Both the position numbers and the translations under genes were made by a program. From Ophiura sarsii (Eukaryota; Echinodermata; Ophiuroidea; Amphilepidida; Ophiuridae), in NCBI GenBank assembly GCA_035610835.1, contig CM069455.1, forward strand, positions 34,615,596 to 34,679,595: 64,000 nucleotides of DNA, in the 5' to 3' direction. The first letter of the stretch is position 1; each line of letters starts with the position of its first letter. Under the pieces are notes generated by a model that saw only the letters and a list, made by a program, of their open reading frames with translations, had not been told where the DNA came from and made no database searches. Of the stretch, positions 34,849 through 48,534 are shown one piece after another.

Positions 34849-35665
34849 TAAATGCTTTGACAAATGTACCTTATTGTAGCAGACAGGTATTTTTTAACGC
34901 TGATGACACGTTATAATCTAGTCAGACCCTGGTAATTGTAGAAAAGATTCATCCGGATTGGCGATATAAATTAGGGAAAGGTACATTGTATTTTATTCCA
35001 ATTTCCACTCACTTTTTATTGTGGACGTTTCGACAAACACTGTTGCCTTTATCGACACATGATAGGAAGTGAGTGATTTACTACTGCTACTGGTTAACTA
35101 TTAACCCCTACCGGCCGATTGGTCAGAAAGATGGATACATCATTTATTGCACCAATCAGAGACATTGTTAAAATAATTGTATCCCTGATAAAGATCGGGT
35201 GAAATAGTTTAAAAACTGTATGGTAATTGGTTATTCAAATGAGTATATCTTGTAATTAACCAATCAGAAACACTGTTAGATAGACAGGTAGTGCCCAAGG
35301 GGTTAACTACGAAACATTAGCAGAACTGGTCATAGAGGAAGACGATGTACTTAACTCCCACGAGAGGTTTTTTGCAAAAGGGCCTACATCCACTTTGGCT
35401 CTTATTGAGAAAAAGTCAAAAAACTGTTTCTAAATATTCAAGATGAGCAATTGAAAAACTGAATGGATTGTGAAAGAGGTACACTACATACTAATTTAAA
35501 TTGAAATAAATTACAAATGTGCCAGTTCTTAATTTTTTTTAAATCATGTTTACATTTTTTGAAAATTTGGATGTAGGCCCTTTTGCAACAGAACTCTGAT
35601 TGTACATAAAGAAAAAATAACACACACAAAAAATCAGTTATTTTAATCATTTAAAAAAAAAAGAA
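34849..35665. other. Downstream of the sulfotransferase
   Basis: Presumed 3' UTR and intergenic sequence. No AATAAA close to the stop codon; the first obvious one is near 35504. 'gcaaaagggcctacatcc' at about 35374 and its inverse at about 35572 mark an outer inverted pair related to the palindrome that follows. Confidence 0.4.
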
Positions 35666-35947
35666 GTTTGATATAGAAATGTATAGGTCACAATCATATG
35701 TTTCAAGGAAATAAAGTCATTTTTTCCAAAAATACCTACATCTCATTGTAAACAGCCATTGAAGTTGTTGTTTTGTTGCAAAAGGGCCTGTATCCCGATT
35801 TAATTCTGGATACAGGCCCTTTTGCAACAAAACAACAATTTCAATGGCTGTTTTCAATGAGATGTAGGTCTTTTTGAAAAAAAAATGACTTTGTTTCCTT
35901 GAAACGTATGATTTTTCCCTATACATTGTTATATCAAATTACTTTTG
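35666..35947. repeat. 280-bp palindrome (fold-back element)
   Basis: Two arms of about 135 bp around a centre near 35803. Arm blocks: 'tttcaaggaaataaagtcat', 'cctacatctcattg', 'aacagccattgaa' and 'ttttgttgcaaaagggcctg', with their inverses. The overall match is high with scattered differences. No coding capacity. Confidence 0.9.
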
Positions 35948-35969
35948 AAAAAAATGCACCATAGCCCTT

Positions 35970-36198
35970 TTGCAACAAAGCTCTTCAAATACACCTATAG
36001 ACACGGTTTTGGCCATTGTAAATAACAATCTTGAAACAGAAGATGTGCTGAGAGTCTACAATAAGGAACATGAATGCAACCTAACGAGTGATGGTGTTGT
36101 CCAAGTGCTCCAATTTATCCTCACTACTACATATTTTACTGTCTACGGTAAAATCTGCCGCCAACTATATGGTACCGCTAAGGGCAATCCAGTGTCAC
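35970..36198 (+). pseudogene. Penelope-like element reverse transcriptase fragment
   Basis: The frame reads NTPIDTVLAIVNNNLE, then VLQFILTTTYFTVYGKICRQ and LYGTAKGNPVSPI. The series 'PID..L.....L', 'L.F.L..TYF...GK...Q' and 'G.A.G.P.SP' is the fingers-palm block characteristic of Penelope-like RTs, and differs from LINE RT. Only about 70 residues remain. It joins abruptly to a LINE endonuclease frame near 36200. Confidence 0.75.
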
Positions 36199-36204
36199 CG
36201 ATAG

Positions 36205-38285
36205 ACATTCCGCCTTATCGCTGTGTATCGTCCTTATCAATCCCAAAAGAACGGGTTCTCACCATCCAAGTTTCTTGATGAGTTTTAAAGCTTCTTGTCG
36301 GACATTCCATTGTTGCCTGGCAAGTCTTTAATATTGGGCGATTTTAACCTCCACATGGACGTTCCATCTAAGCACGGCATTAATCGATATTTATCCATGC
36401 TTTCTCAACATGATCTTCATCAATACATTGACAGACCTACACATAAATCGGGTCACATACTCGACCATGTTATTTGTATTGTCTCTCCAAATAGGTATGG
36501 CTCTGACCACCATATGGTAGAATGCACCATTAACAAAATGAAGCCGATCCAAGAAAGAACATCATTAACTTGAAGGAATTTCAGAGAGCTTGATCTAGAC
36601 GTTTTCAAATCAGACTTAGCTCACGAACTTCGCGATCTTGTTTATCAAGAAGACCCAAACAGGCAAGCTACAGAGTAGCATTCATTAGGATTCGCAAAGT
36701 TCTTGACAAACATTGTCCAGAACAGACTCGCGTTCATAGAACCATAGTAAATCCTAAGTGGTTTGATGCCAATGATCAGCAAGAAGAAAACGTCGCAAAT
36801 ATGAAAGAAAATGGCGTAAGACGCACAGTGAATCCTATTGTATTAAATACTATGAGCAAAACAAGGTTGTCAATTATTTGATTGTACAATCCAAAAACTG
36901 ATCATTTTCAAAACATTCTGACTAATGCAAATGCAAAGACAATGTACCGTACTCTAAGTTCACTTTTAAATAATAAGAATCGTGCATTACCTACGCGAAG
37001 CTCAAATGAAACTCCATGTAACAACTTCACTGGCAAGGTGGAAAAAAATAAGATCTAATCTGGATGTGCAATGTATTGATAAATCTACAAATATTAGTTT
37101 GAATCCCAACTGAATCTGAAGTCAACTCAATGAAGTCATCTATTTCCGACAATATGTGCAATAATTTTCCTGTGTTTGAGAATTTTACTTTTGTTAATGA
37201 AACAGAAGTTTGTAAAATCATGTCGAAAATTCCAAACAAAACTATCTCTCTTCACCCATTACCCACATGGTTGTTATAACAATGTTCTGACATTGTGACC
37301 CTTATTATTGTTACTCTTGTGAATAATTTCTTCAGCTCTGGATGTTTCCCAGCCATTCTTAGGGAAGCAGTGATTACACCTCTCATCAAGAATCAAATAC
37401 TTGAATATCCTGCTGTCTCGAGGTTTATGAACATCTTCAGTCAACAAATCTAACTGAGCAATTCCAGTCAGCTTACAAGTCAGGTTATAGTACGGAAACA
37501 GCCCTGTTGCGAGTTAAGAATGACATTTCTCATGAATTGGGTCATGGTAGAATTGTGTTGCTTGTATATATATATATATATTACTTGACATGTCAGCAGT
37601 CTTCGATACTATTGACCATGACATTCTTGTAAATAGGTTTCATACAGAGTATGGTATCGGAGGCTGTGTTTTAAATTGGTTTAACTCATATCTCAGAGAC
37701 CGTAGTAGTAGAGTAAGTATCTCTGGTAGTTTTTCATAATGTTCATCCGCCTTAGTATGGCGTTCCTTAGGGATCAGTTGCAGGTCCACCGATCTCCACC
37801 TCCTACTCTAGGCTAGTCACTGAAATCTTCGAACGCTTTCATGTTCCCTACCACATAATTATACGCTGATGACACCCAGCTATATGTGAGCTACGATCCT
37901 CGGGTTACCGGCGATAGAGATGCTGCGCAGGCTAGAGTAACAAATTGTATTGCTGAGGTAAAGGCTTGGATGTTACAAAACAAACTTTGTTTAAATGACA
38001 CAAAGACTGAGTGTTTTATCCTCTCGTCGCAAAGGCAAGTAAATTCTGTGCTTTGTGGTGTCTTGAAGATCGGTGAATCTGTGATTGAACCCTCGTCATC
38101 TATTAAGAACTTAGGTATTGTATTTGATTCTTGTTTGAAGATGGACTTATGACTCATCACTATGCCGTACTGTGAATTTTCACTTACGTAATATTGCACG
38201 GGTCTGTACATTTATTGACCGTAATACCTGTGCACATGCAGTGCGATATTTGGTCCTTTCAAGGCTGGATTATGGCAACTAGAAG
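36205..38285 (+). pseudogene. Decayed LINE (endonuclease and RT), CR1/L2-like
   Basis: From about 36210, alternating frames read YRPYQSQKNGFSPSKFLDEF, then ILGDFNLHMD and LDHVICIV and YGSDHHMVE (36295-36573), the C-terminal half of an APE-type endonuclease with its GDFN and SDH motifs. Later frames give a linker (NPKWFDAND), RT blocks SGCFPAILREAVITPLIK, DMSAVFDTIDHDILVNRF and YADDTQLYVSY (catalytic YADD near 37862-37873), then KLCLNDTKTECFIL, IKNLGIVFDS and RYLVLSRLDYGN. Many stops and shifts occur. A (TA)n tract interrupts it at 37567-37581. Confidence 0.88.
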
Positions 38286-38879
38286 TTTGGGCAATAGCGT
38301 ATCAGGGTTAACTTGAGTGGGGCAAAGGGTATTTAACTCCGGTGAACACCAGTTCGACCCCAAGGTTATGAAGAAAAGCGTGGCTTTAGAATCATAAATT
38401 CAATATCTGACCAACATTAAACGGAAACGGCCTTGTGTAATGATGTTCCTGGACAGATGCGCGCGTAGTGAGCGAAAATATGCAATTTTTATACTAATGT
38501 GCCCCGTCAGACCGGGCAAGGGGTAATTTTAAATTAGATGGGAATTAAGTAAATCCCTTAGATTTTCAAATTAGGTGCCATTCCCCCAAAGTCTACTTTA
38601 CTTTACTTTACTTTACTGGATTTCAAATGGATAGCCCAATTACAGAGGTCTTAAAAATGAAAAGAGACTAGATGTTTTTCAATTACTAAGATAACAATTT
38701 TTCAATATAATTGTCACCAAGAAGACATGCGTATAACAAACAATTCGAAAATGAATTTAGTAACAAATGAAACAGAAATTGAAACCAACAAATAAATTGC
38801 TTGTACAGTGCTACGGGACACACTTTTCATACCTCTCTCTTGTTGGTTAGGCATTTGTTTGTGATGTTGTCCTGTATGA
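38286..38879. other. Intergenic with short microsatellite
   Basis: No gene. (tactt)n lies at about 38592-38617. Confidence 0.5.
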
Positions 38880-41640
38880 TAAATGTTTTAGATTTGTCCT
38901 TGAAGATTTTGCTAGTGGTTAGATAAATGGACACAACTGTTTCACTACCAATTGCAATGCTAAAGGTAAAATTCACAACACTGTAGCATGGAAGATGACA
39001 CATTATGTATACATGCAGGGGTGAATGGTTTTTGTTGTTGTTGTGATATAACCGGAACTTTTATAATAAGTATTTATGTAATGGAGAATATGTGCAGATA
39101 GACTAACGATAAAAGTATCCGATCCAAAGTGCATATCCGCCCGATCATGCGCATCAGTGCCTTCAAACCTCTACACACATTAATCATAATTGCTTAAAAT
39201 CCAAACATTGCTTTATAGTATACACGAAATGTTAAGGCATACACATGGTAAAACAATAAGCTTAAGATATCGAAGTTAAGTGCATTAGGCATCGATGATG
39301 CAATAGTGTAAAGGTAATAATTATTAAAGATGTGTACAGATTGTATCGATAAAATATTATACAGTTCTATTAGTAAGCGATTTAGAAAGTTTGTTGCCGC
39401 GTCAACTAAGTAATGACCTTTAAATAAGTTCATCTGGATTGTAGAAATTGTGATTATGTTTAACACATCCACGATGGTTAATCCACTCATCACAACTTTG
39501 CATCCTAAGAACGCAAAACAAACCCAGTTTTCGCGTGAAAAAGAGATGGATCAAGCAATTACTAAGGAAGTAAATCGACCTGGTTGACGAAATGTGATTT
39601 AGCATCTTGGATTTGCTCAGCATAATCTCATTTTTACTATAAAAGTAATGACCTCACACACATTTCTTGGTTCATTGAGTAACAGAACACTTAGCCCACG
39701 ATAGCAGATGGAGCAAGTGTTCAACATTTAAAACAATGGTTCTCTTTAGGTTAATGTTATTTTTTATTTTTAGGCAAAACATTTGCCCTAGAAGATTTTT
39801 ATAGTGGTTAGAGTTAATTGGACACAACTTATATCACTACGAATTCCAATGGAAGCAAAACTTAAACAAACTGTAGCATGCAATGTGACAAGTTACGTGT
39901 AAATGCACAGCAATGGATGATTTGTATGATACAACCTGTACTTTAATAAGAATAATTATAGATATAAAGCATAATATGTACATACATATCATAACGATTC
40001 ATATCCAACTGACCGTGCACTTCATTGCCTTCTAACCTCTACAAGCATTAAATATAATTGCTTAACATCCAAACATTGCTTTATAGTATTCACGTACTTA
40101 AAGGCATGTACATGGTAAAACAATACGATTAAGATCTCGAAGTTAATAAGTATACCTTAGGCATCGAGTATGCAATAGTGTATACGTAATATTACTATCA
40201 ATACAGATTGTATCGATAAAATATTATACAGTTCTATTAGTAAGCGAGTTAGAAAGTCTGTTACCGCGTAAACTAAGTAATGACCTTTGAATAAGTTCAC
40301 GTGAATTGTAGATATTGACAAATCCAAGATTCTTAATCCACTCATCACAGTTTTGCATCATGGGAACGAATAACAAAACCCCAATTCCTCGCGTGAATAA
40401 AAGAAATGGATCAAGCCATTACTGAGGAAGTAAAGCGACCTGGTTGACGAAACCGTCTAAAATGTGATTTAGCATCTTGGATTTGTTCAACCTAATCGCA
40501 TTTTTACTATAAAAGTAATGACCTCATACATATTTCTTGGTTCATTGAGTAACAGAACACTTAGCCCACGTTGGCAGATGAAGCAAGTGCTCAACACTTA
40601 AAAACAATGGTTCTCTTCGGGTTAATGTCATGTTCAATGTTTAGACAAAACATTGCCCTAGACATTTTTAATAGTAGTTGGATCTCTTGGTTCATTGAGT
40701 AACATAACACTTAGCCCACGTTGGCAGATGGAGCAAGTGTTCAACATTTAAAACAGTGGTTTTCTTTGGGTAAATGTTATTTTCAATTTTTAGGCAAAAC
40801 GTTTGCCCTAGAAGATTTTAATAGTGGTTGGACAATTGGACACATCTTATATCACTACGAATTCCAATGAAAGCAAAACTTAAACACACTGTAGCATGCA
40901 ACATGTGGGGTGAGTACATGCACAACTGTATGATTTGTTTATGATACAACCCGTACTTTAATATATTTAAAAAATTAGTTATCAAGAATAATGTGTAGAG
41001 ATAGACTAATTGTTGATGTAAGTATCAAATCAAACATTCATATCCAACCGATCATGCGCATCAGTGCCTTCAAACCTGTACACACACGAAATACAATTGC
41101 TTAAAATCGAAACATTGCTCTATAGTATACACGTACTTAAAGGCATGTACATGGTAAAACAATATCATTAATATACCGAAGTTAATAAGTGTATTAGGCA
41201 TCGATGTGCAATAGTATAAACGTAATAATTTAGATTTTTACAGGTTGTATCGATAAATTATTATACATGTCTTTTAGTAAGCGATTTAGAAAGTCTGTTC
41301 CCGGATCAACTAAGTAATGACCTTTGCCGAAGTTACTGCGTTAACTTTGTAATTACATTTGCCCAAGGCCATTTTATTGGGGTTTTTTAATAATTTTACT
41401 GTTAGACACAAACTTATTTCACCATAAGAATTACAATCAAAGCTAATCACTTTTTGGTTAAATCAACGTAACGAAGTATTTTACATGCATAACTGGATGG
41501 TTTTTATGATACAACCTGTACTTTTAGACATTATTTATAAAGGAGAATATGTACAGCTAGACTAACGAGGAAAGCATCAAATCAAACATTTGTATCTGCC
41601 CGCGTGAGCATCAGTGCCGCGATGTTGTCGGCGTCCATCC
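38880..41640. repeat. Degenerate tandem array, 3-4 units of about 0.9-1.0 kb
   Basis: Blocks recur in the same order and strand. 'ccgatcatgcgcatcagtgc'-like is near 39144, 40011, 41052 and 41600. 'catggtaaaacaata' is near 39246, 40110 and 41152. 'aagtaatgacctttg' is near 39409, 40279 and 41315. 'ttggttcattgagtaacaga' is near 39667, 40537 and 40686. No frame is conserved among units; short minus-strand frames begin MMSGL in two units but diverge. Confidence 0.85.
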
Positions 41641-42650
41641 GCCTTAGATGTAAACAATCACTAAACAATAAGAATGTGGAAAAACGCTCATTTGATATGC
41701 ACAAGTTGGAACAGCAACACTATTGAGGTTGGAATAATACACACGGTATCGGTTTGCATTTGATTGTTGTTTGAAACTTACACGTGTGATTGATTGATTT
41801 ACTCCTCTAAGGTAAAAGGAGAACACATAGTTTGTATACATATGACCCGTTGTGTCATTCTTAATAAAGTTTCTCCAAGTTAACGTTTAAAGTGTCTTTT
41901 TTAAGAAGTCAATACATATAAAACACCACGGACAAGACACGACACGACAAGAGAATACAAGTTAAGACAATAAAATAAACGACACGGCACGACCAAAACA
42001 ACAACAACAACAACAAACAAAAACAAAAAACGGAATATCTGGTTATAATAATCAGAATAGCCAATTTTCTTAGGCCTTACAACATATACACAGTAGCTGA
42101 CAACAGGTAAACAACAAATATGGCGTCACCCCTGCTTACGTTTGTAACTGGCCATGCTTCGTTAAGTTGAAAAATGTTCCTTCACAATTTACATGTTGCC
42201 TTCTGTGAAGCCTAGTTTAAGTAGACAGGTTTACTCGAAACCTGAATTCGTTGGTATCAATTTAATGACAATCCATACACTCTAATAGCAGATTACTCAC
42301 CAATCAGAAAGCAGGAAACTAGAATACGCGGAGCACATTGAAAGTGTCTAATTGCACACCGCGTACCTACACGCCGTGAAAGTGTATAATTCAGCGAGTT
42401 TGCATATACTTTATAGACATTATAGCAGTGGCGTAGCCAGAGGGGGACATGGGTGGCCATGGCCCACCCCTAAAATTACCCCGTCGGTACACAGCGCATG
42501 CCGTCGGTTACATTCGTGATGTTTACCATGCGATTTTTTTTGCCGATTTTGAATACAACCACATCTTGAGTTCGATTCCATTGAGCGTCTTTCTACGGTA
42601 ATTATCATTAAGTTTCCCATTCGTTGTTCTATGGATCATGGCTGGTTCTT
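41641..42650. other. Intergenic; simple repeats and a solo hAT end
   Basis: No gene. 'gacacgacacgacaag'-type and (caa)n repeats lie at 41930-42030. CAGTGGCGTAGCCAG at 42426 is a typical hAT MITE left end, followed by C-rich sequence; no right end is seen before the duplication boundary at about 42650. Confidence 0.5.
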
Positions 42651-44434
42651 TGTGACCCTTTTGATGATGGAGCGCCACCGTTGTCTATTTTGTGACATAG
42701 ATAAACCAGTTGCTTCATTAATGCCATCAGACCTACGGAGCAGCTGCCACGTTTACGCCTTTCTTCACCCATGCAGTTAGCAAGTAATACTGCTCGTACA
42801 CGCCCCGAATTTAAATATACAACCAGGCAATCCTCTCGTAGTAATTGATAACAATATAGGTTTACCAGACCGAATCAATAGCGCTCCTCAGCGGGCAATT
42901 TATGTCATGGCTTTCCCCTTGATCTGAAACACAATATGAATATATCCAAAAATATCCAAACATTTCTGAACCTCTTTTTTGGAGTTTCCTCATCATCATT
43001 TGGTAAGTGTTGTTTTTTACACGCCGGAGGGATGTCACGGAATAAGCCGTGTACTTCCTTCATTCATGGCGGGTATAAAAAAAACGTTTTCCTCATCATC
43101 TCCTGCTATCCTCTTTTGTCCAATCCATGACTGATTACCAATAATAAGAACAATGCGAAAGGTAGTCTTAAAAGTGGCACAAGTAATGTTTATTTAAAGG
43201 TTTTCATCATTATCTAAAACAGGTTACAATATCTTTATAGACAATGTTTAAAAGCGAGATGACCCGATTACATTCACTTATTACCCACGCAAAAATGTAG
43301 GTTCCTTCAGATATAATGCTGTGAATTACAAACAAAAATAGTGAATTACTTTCACCACTGCAGAAGTGTACTGTTCTATGGGAAGTTATGAGATGAATCT
43401 TGGTTCTATATAAATTCAAACTACTGGAGCTATAATTAACTCAAATTTTGAAATATGACTGAATTTATAATGCACCATTATGTTAAATTGTATAAACCAT
43501 TTGCAAAATATGGGCCGAAATGGGGTCAGCCACCTTTAAACTGTATGCAACTTTTAATGAAACGCTTTTAGGTTAAGTAGCAGAACATCCCGTCACCCAT
43601 TAATGCAGGCGTCAATGGTCATCTTGAACCTACCCTCCTATCCTGCTCCAGGTTAGTCAAAGATTAGACGACAAATCCCAAGCGCGAGGACGGAGAGCTC
43701 GGGCTGCGCCATCGCCAGTGGTCCTTCCAGAATGACTCATGAGAAAGAATCCGTTTTTTAGGAATAGTAAGGAGTATTGAAATCCATCAGATATGATAAA
43801 ACACCGGGTATAAGCTTGACTGCACGCAAATGTATAGCGGTATATGTTACCACTGTGAAGTACATGCACAGAGGCCGTACGTGACTGTACAATCGTACGT
43901 ACGCGCGTAGGGGTGTACGCGTGTACGTGTTTTACAAACACCGGTTTTTTATGGAACACCCTGTAAACGTCAACAAGCTATTGCCTTTTACATGTCCATA
44001 CTTAGGTCATGTATGTTTAACATTTTATTATTTGGTATTATTTACATTGTTATTATATTGACACTGAATAGTCAATTGCCGAGGCTGCCAATTGGCAACA
44101 ATAGAAAATATTTTAACGGGTTTTGTTATTTTGGCCAGTTAAAAAAGTTTTATCACCAAATAATACAATTGCACCTGTTGTTCACTTGAAAATTAAGATG
44201 CAACCTAAATATTTGAATAATCAACATAAATGTTACAAACATGTCAGGAAATATACATTGGACCAAACTACCTATTCAAATTCTAAGTGTAGTCATAAAT
44301 CCCTAAATAATGTTATTGAAAAGTGCTTTACCAAAGTGTAAGTTGGTACATTTACTTCATGTTTTTAACATTAATACTTTTTACTTAAAAAACAGACTGA
44401 AGTCATTTCGTGTTGACTGATTGCACGCGTGTGG

Positions 44435-44704
44435 CAGGGTCGCATTCTGACGCGTCTGCGCGTCCTGGACCTCTCACTTTCTTGTAGTGACGCGTCAGGT
44501 TTTAAATTGGAAAGACTTGCGGGTCCCATCCTTTGCTCACAATATAAATGCATTAAAACTGTCCGTAAAAAAGTAAATTTTCAAATACTCAATTTCAGGA
44601 CTCCTCAATTTCTTGGGGGACCCCTTAAATTTGTTTTTTAAGACCTACGGGGTCCTGAAAAATGTCATGGGACCTCTCACATTTTTGATCCAGTGCTATC
44701 CCTG
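44435..44704. mobile_element. Small hAT-like MITE specific to copy B
   Basis: Begins CAGGG, ends CCCTG. Flanks GCGTGTGG (44427-44434) and CCGTGCGG (44705-44712) each differ by one base from GCGTGCGG, the single uninterrupted copy in A. So the 8-bp duplication is imperfect but the unfilled site supports it. 270 bp, non-coding. Confidence 0.75.
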
Positions 44705-47700
44705 CCGTGCGGGATTACATTGATAATTGGCCAATCAGCAAACAAATACGCGCAGAAATAGAATGTCTATGACGCATGCGTAGTTTCCAACAACTGTAAG
44801 GTGATACCCAGTCTCCATAAAGCGAATTGACAACAAGTTTTATTTGTTGACGTTCTCATTGAGACGTTTTTCATTTTCTTTTTTCTTTCGTTTATCTTGA
44901 TAATCGGCTATTGTGTATATCAGGGTGTAAAGAAAAGGATTGATAGCCGAGTTAATGGGAACAATAAAAGCAACAGTCCAGGCATACACAACAGGATCAA
45001 CTGTGATCACTTTACTCTGCACTAGAATACATACCATAAGAAGCGGAACCCAACAACAGAAGTCTGTGAACACAATGACAGACATTTTAGTGGCCATACG
45101 TATTTCATCTTCCTGACGTTGAACACGTCCCGCATTCTTCGCAGTCTTCCGTACGGTTTGGAATATCTGAATATACAAGACCGCTACGACCAGGAAACAA
45201 ATAAAGTTGATACCTATGAAAACTATAATAGAAAAGTACGTGGCCAATTTATAGCCAATAATTTGAAAGATTTCTTGAGCAGATGCTATGGTCGTTGACT
45301 CAACTTCAATATGGAATTTGATAAACGCGGATTGCCAACCTGAGGAGCCAAAATATAAACTGGATTCAACATTAAAATCTAATGCATCTATATCTGTTAA
45401 ACTCGTGTTCGATTGGCCAATTGGTCGTCTCACCATCGGAATACCTACACAAACTTCTGACACTTCGTAAATTTCAGGAAACAAGTCAGCCAAAACTATC
45501 GTACCACACTCATAACAATACCCAAAGTCCAAATCATCGATAATATAATCTTTGTAGATGTTGATGATAAACGATAATCACTGAAAGGATATTTAACTCC
45601 TTGAAATCGATCAACACTTATAAGTATTATTAAAAATACAGACACTTCACTAGACAGTATCGATAGTACGCCGGCTATTTTACAAACAGGGCCCTTTCGC
45701 CAAATCTCCGAATAGAAGGAAAGTAATCGGCAAAGTAAGTATCAGCAGAAGCTAACATAATCATGTTAACGCCCATTAAGACATCTGACAATGCCAGGTT
45801 TGAAATCAGCAGTTTCTGTACTTTATTAGATGTTTTATCTATTGTACGGAGGTAGAGGACTACGATATTGCACACCATTGCAATAATACCAAGAGCCCAC
45901 ATAGACACTCTTAGAGAGATGTCTTCTAGCATTCGTTTGCATGTGAGGTAAACGGGTCGAGAATTCTGATAAATACAGTTTGTGTGTTCAACGAAACAAC
46001 AGGTTGCCCCCTCATCGACCAATATGGTCGTGTTTTCAAACCCAATAAACGACGATGCGGTTGCAAGGAACAGCAAATTGGATCGTAAATCCAGAACACT
46101 TACTGTACTGTTGCTAAAGCTGCCATTTTCTAACATTTGGATTTCGTTATGTGAAACGTTAACTAACTCTAACGATGGTAAGGTACCGACTATTCCTTTG
46201 GGAAAAGTGTACAATTTGTTATGTTCCATGTTAAGCTCTACAAGTGTAACCATTCCAACAAACTAATCAGCAAGAATATTTTCAAGCTGATTATTTGCCA
46301 AATCGAGGGTAATAACCGTTGCTTGATTTACAAATAAACCTGCGTCTATATTCATGAGTCGATTATTGCTTAGTCCGAGGTATTGTAATTTTGGCAACCA
46401 TTGAACATGCCAAGGGGCAACAGAGATATGAGGTTTTGATCTAAAGATAACAATACAAGGGCTGACAACGAATCAAAGTCATCTACTTTCATATCTGACA
46501 ACAAATTGTCTTGAAAATCAAGGATTTGTAAATCAAGCAGTGAGTGTAAGGATGGCAAATATGTTATATCGTTAAAAGATACGTTCAAGTATTTTAGCGA
46601 CGTCAGTGACTGCAGCGAATCGTACGGGAGTTCTTTCAAGTTGTTGTTGCCTAAAAGTAAGTATTGCAACCGATAGGTGTGATCAAAAATACCCCGGGGT
46701 AATTCCACAAGTTGATTATTAGATATGTCGAGGTGAGTAAGCAAAAATAACGAATGGAATAAATCTCGCGGTAGTACAGTCAATTGATTCCTTTGCAAGT
46801 ATAGAAGTCTCGTCTGATTTATAGCGTCAAATATACCATCTGGTAGAGAACTAAGCTGGTTGGTATCAAGGTTAAGTGTATCTAACTGGTATAAGTCATC
46901 AAATAAGCCTTGTGGTAATAATGTCAGATTATTTTGTGAAATTTCCAAAATACCCCTTGTGGGAGATTCATAATCTGATTTCCTTTAAGAGTGATATGTC
47001 TTAGATTAATATGTACCTGATCCAATTCACCAAATATATGAGGTGAAATAAATGACAGGTGAGTGTAATGAATGTATAACAGAACCAATGAAGGCAATCC
47101 TGCAAATACTCTTTGTGGGAGTGTTGTAAGTTCATTGTAGGCGAGAGAGAGGATATTTAGTTCGACAAGTCCATCAAATACTCCCGACACCAGATGTGAC
47201 AGTATATTTTCAGTAAGTTTCAATTCGGTTAGTTTACCTAATCCTTCAAATGCCTGTTGAGGCAGTGTACTTAGGTTATTAAAATTGAGTTAAAGGTACT
47301 TCAAATTAACCAATCCATTCAATACGCTCAGTTCACCTTGTACAATAGTTGTCAACTGATTGTAAGCGAGATCGAGCCATATTAATTCAATCAAGCCTCC
47401 TAATAAACCCACTGGCAATGATACAAGTGAATTATGTTCCAAATTTAGCGACTGTAAATTGACAAGATCTTCAAATACTACATTGGGCAACCCAGTCAGT
47501 TCGTTATGATATAGGTTAATGTATTTTAGCTCAAGGCCACCACCAAATACATTTTCCGATAATACCTTAAGATTATTATCATCAAGGCGAACCTCCTTTA
47601 GAGTCATCAATCCTTGGAACAGCGTATCCGGTAGCGTTACAAGCGTATTGTTTTGTAGCCATATCGTGTCTAATCTAACCAGATCAACCAGTATGTTATC

Positions 47701-48534
47701 CGGAAGTGACGTCAGTCTATTTGAGTCAATTAGTAACCGCTGTAACTGAAACAAACCATCAAAGAGTCCCGTGGGTAGGAGAGTTATTTCATTGTTGGAC
47801 ATGGATAAAGACCATATATTAATAAGTCCTTCGAACATCCCACCCGTTATAAATGCTAGCTGATTATAACCAAGAGAGAGAATGCCTAGATGTACGAATC
47901 CTGCAAATAAAGCTGGGGGTAACTCAGTTATTTCATTATTGAACATGAACACCTGCTTTAAATCAACAAGTCCATTGAGCAAACCACATATTTCAACTGA
48001 TTAGCGATTAGATTCAACGATTGTAACCGGACCAATACAGAGAATATGCCAATGGGCAATGTTGATAGTTGATTATTATCAAATTGAAGGTCCTCTAGTT
48101 TATTCAAACCATTGAAAGTGCCATTGGACAATGATCCTAGACCTAGACGATTGAAGCTGATGATAAGGTCTACCAGGGCTTCTAACTCACCGAATAAATC
48201 TACAGGCGGCGACATAAGTTTGTTACCTATAAGGTCTAGAACAGTTAAACCCTTAAGGCCAGAAAGAGCATCGGATGTGATATTACTTATGTCTTTAAAC
48301 CTAAACGCCAACTGAGTGTCAGCAGGGCCATACACAAGGAGGGTAACAGACTCCATAGAAGGATTATCGCATAATGTTTTCCATGTTCTATAACCTAGGA
48401 TACACATACACACGGATGGGCATAGTGGTATACTTGGAAAATATTTCACTTTCCTGCCCCAGAATTGAACAAACCCTTCATCAACGCGGTCATATTCAGT
48501 TACTGTACATCCTTGGTCGGAATGGTTAATACTA

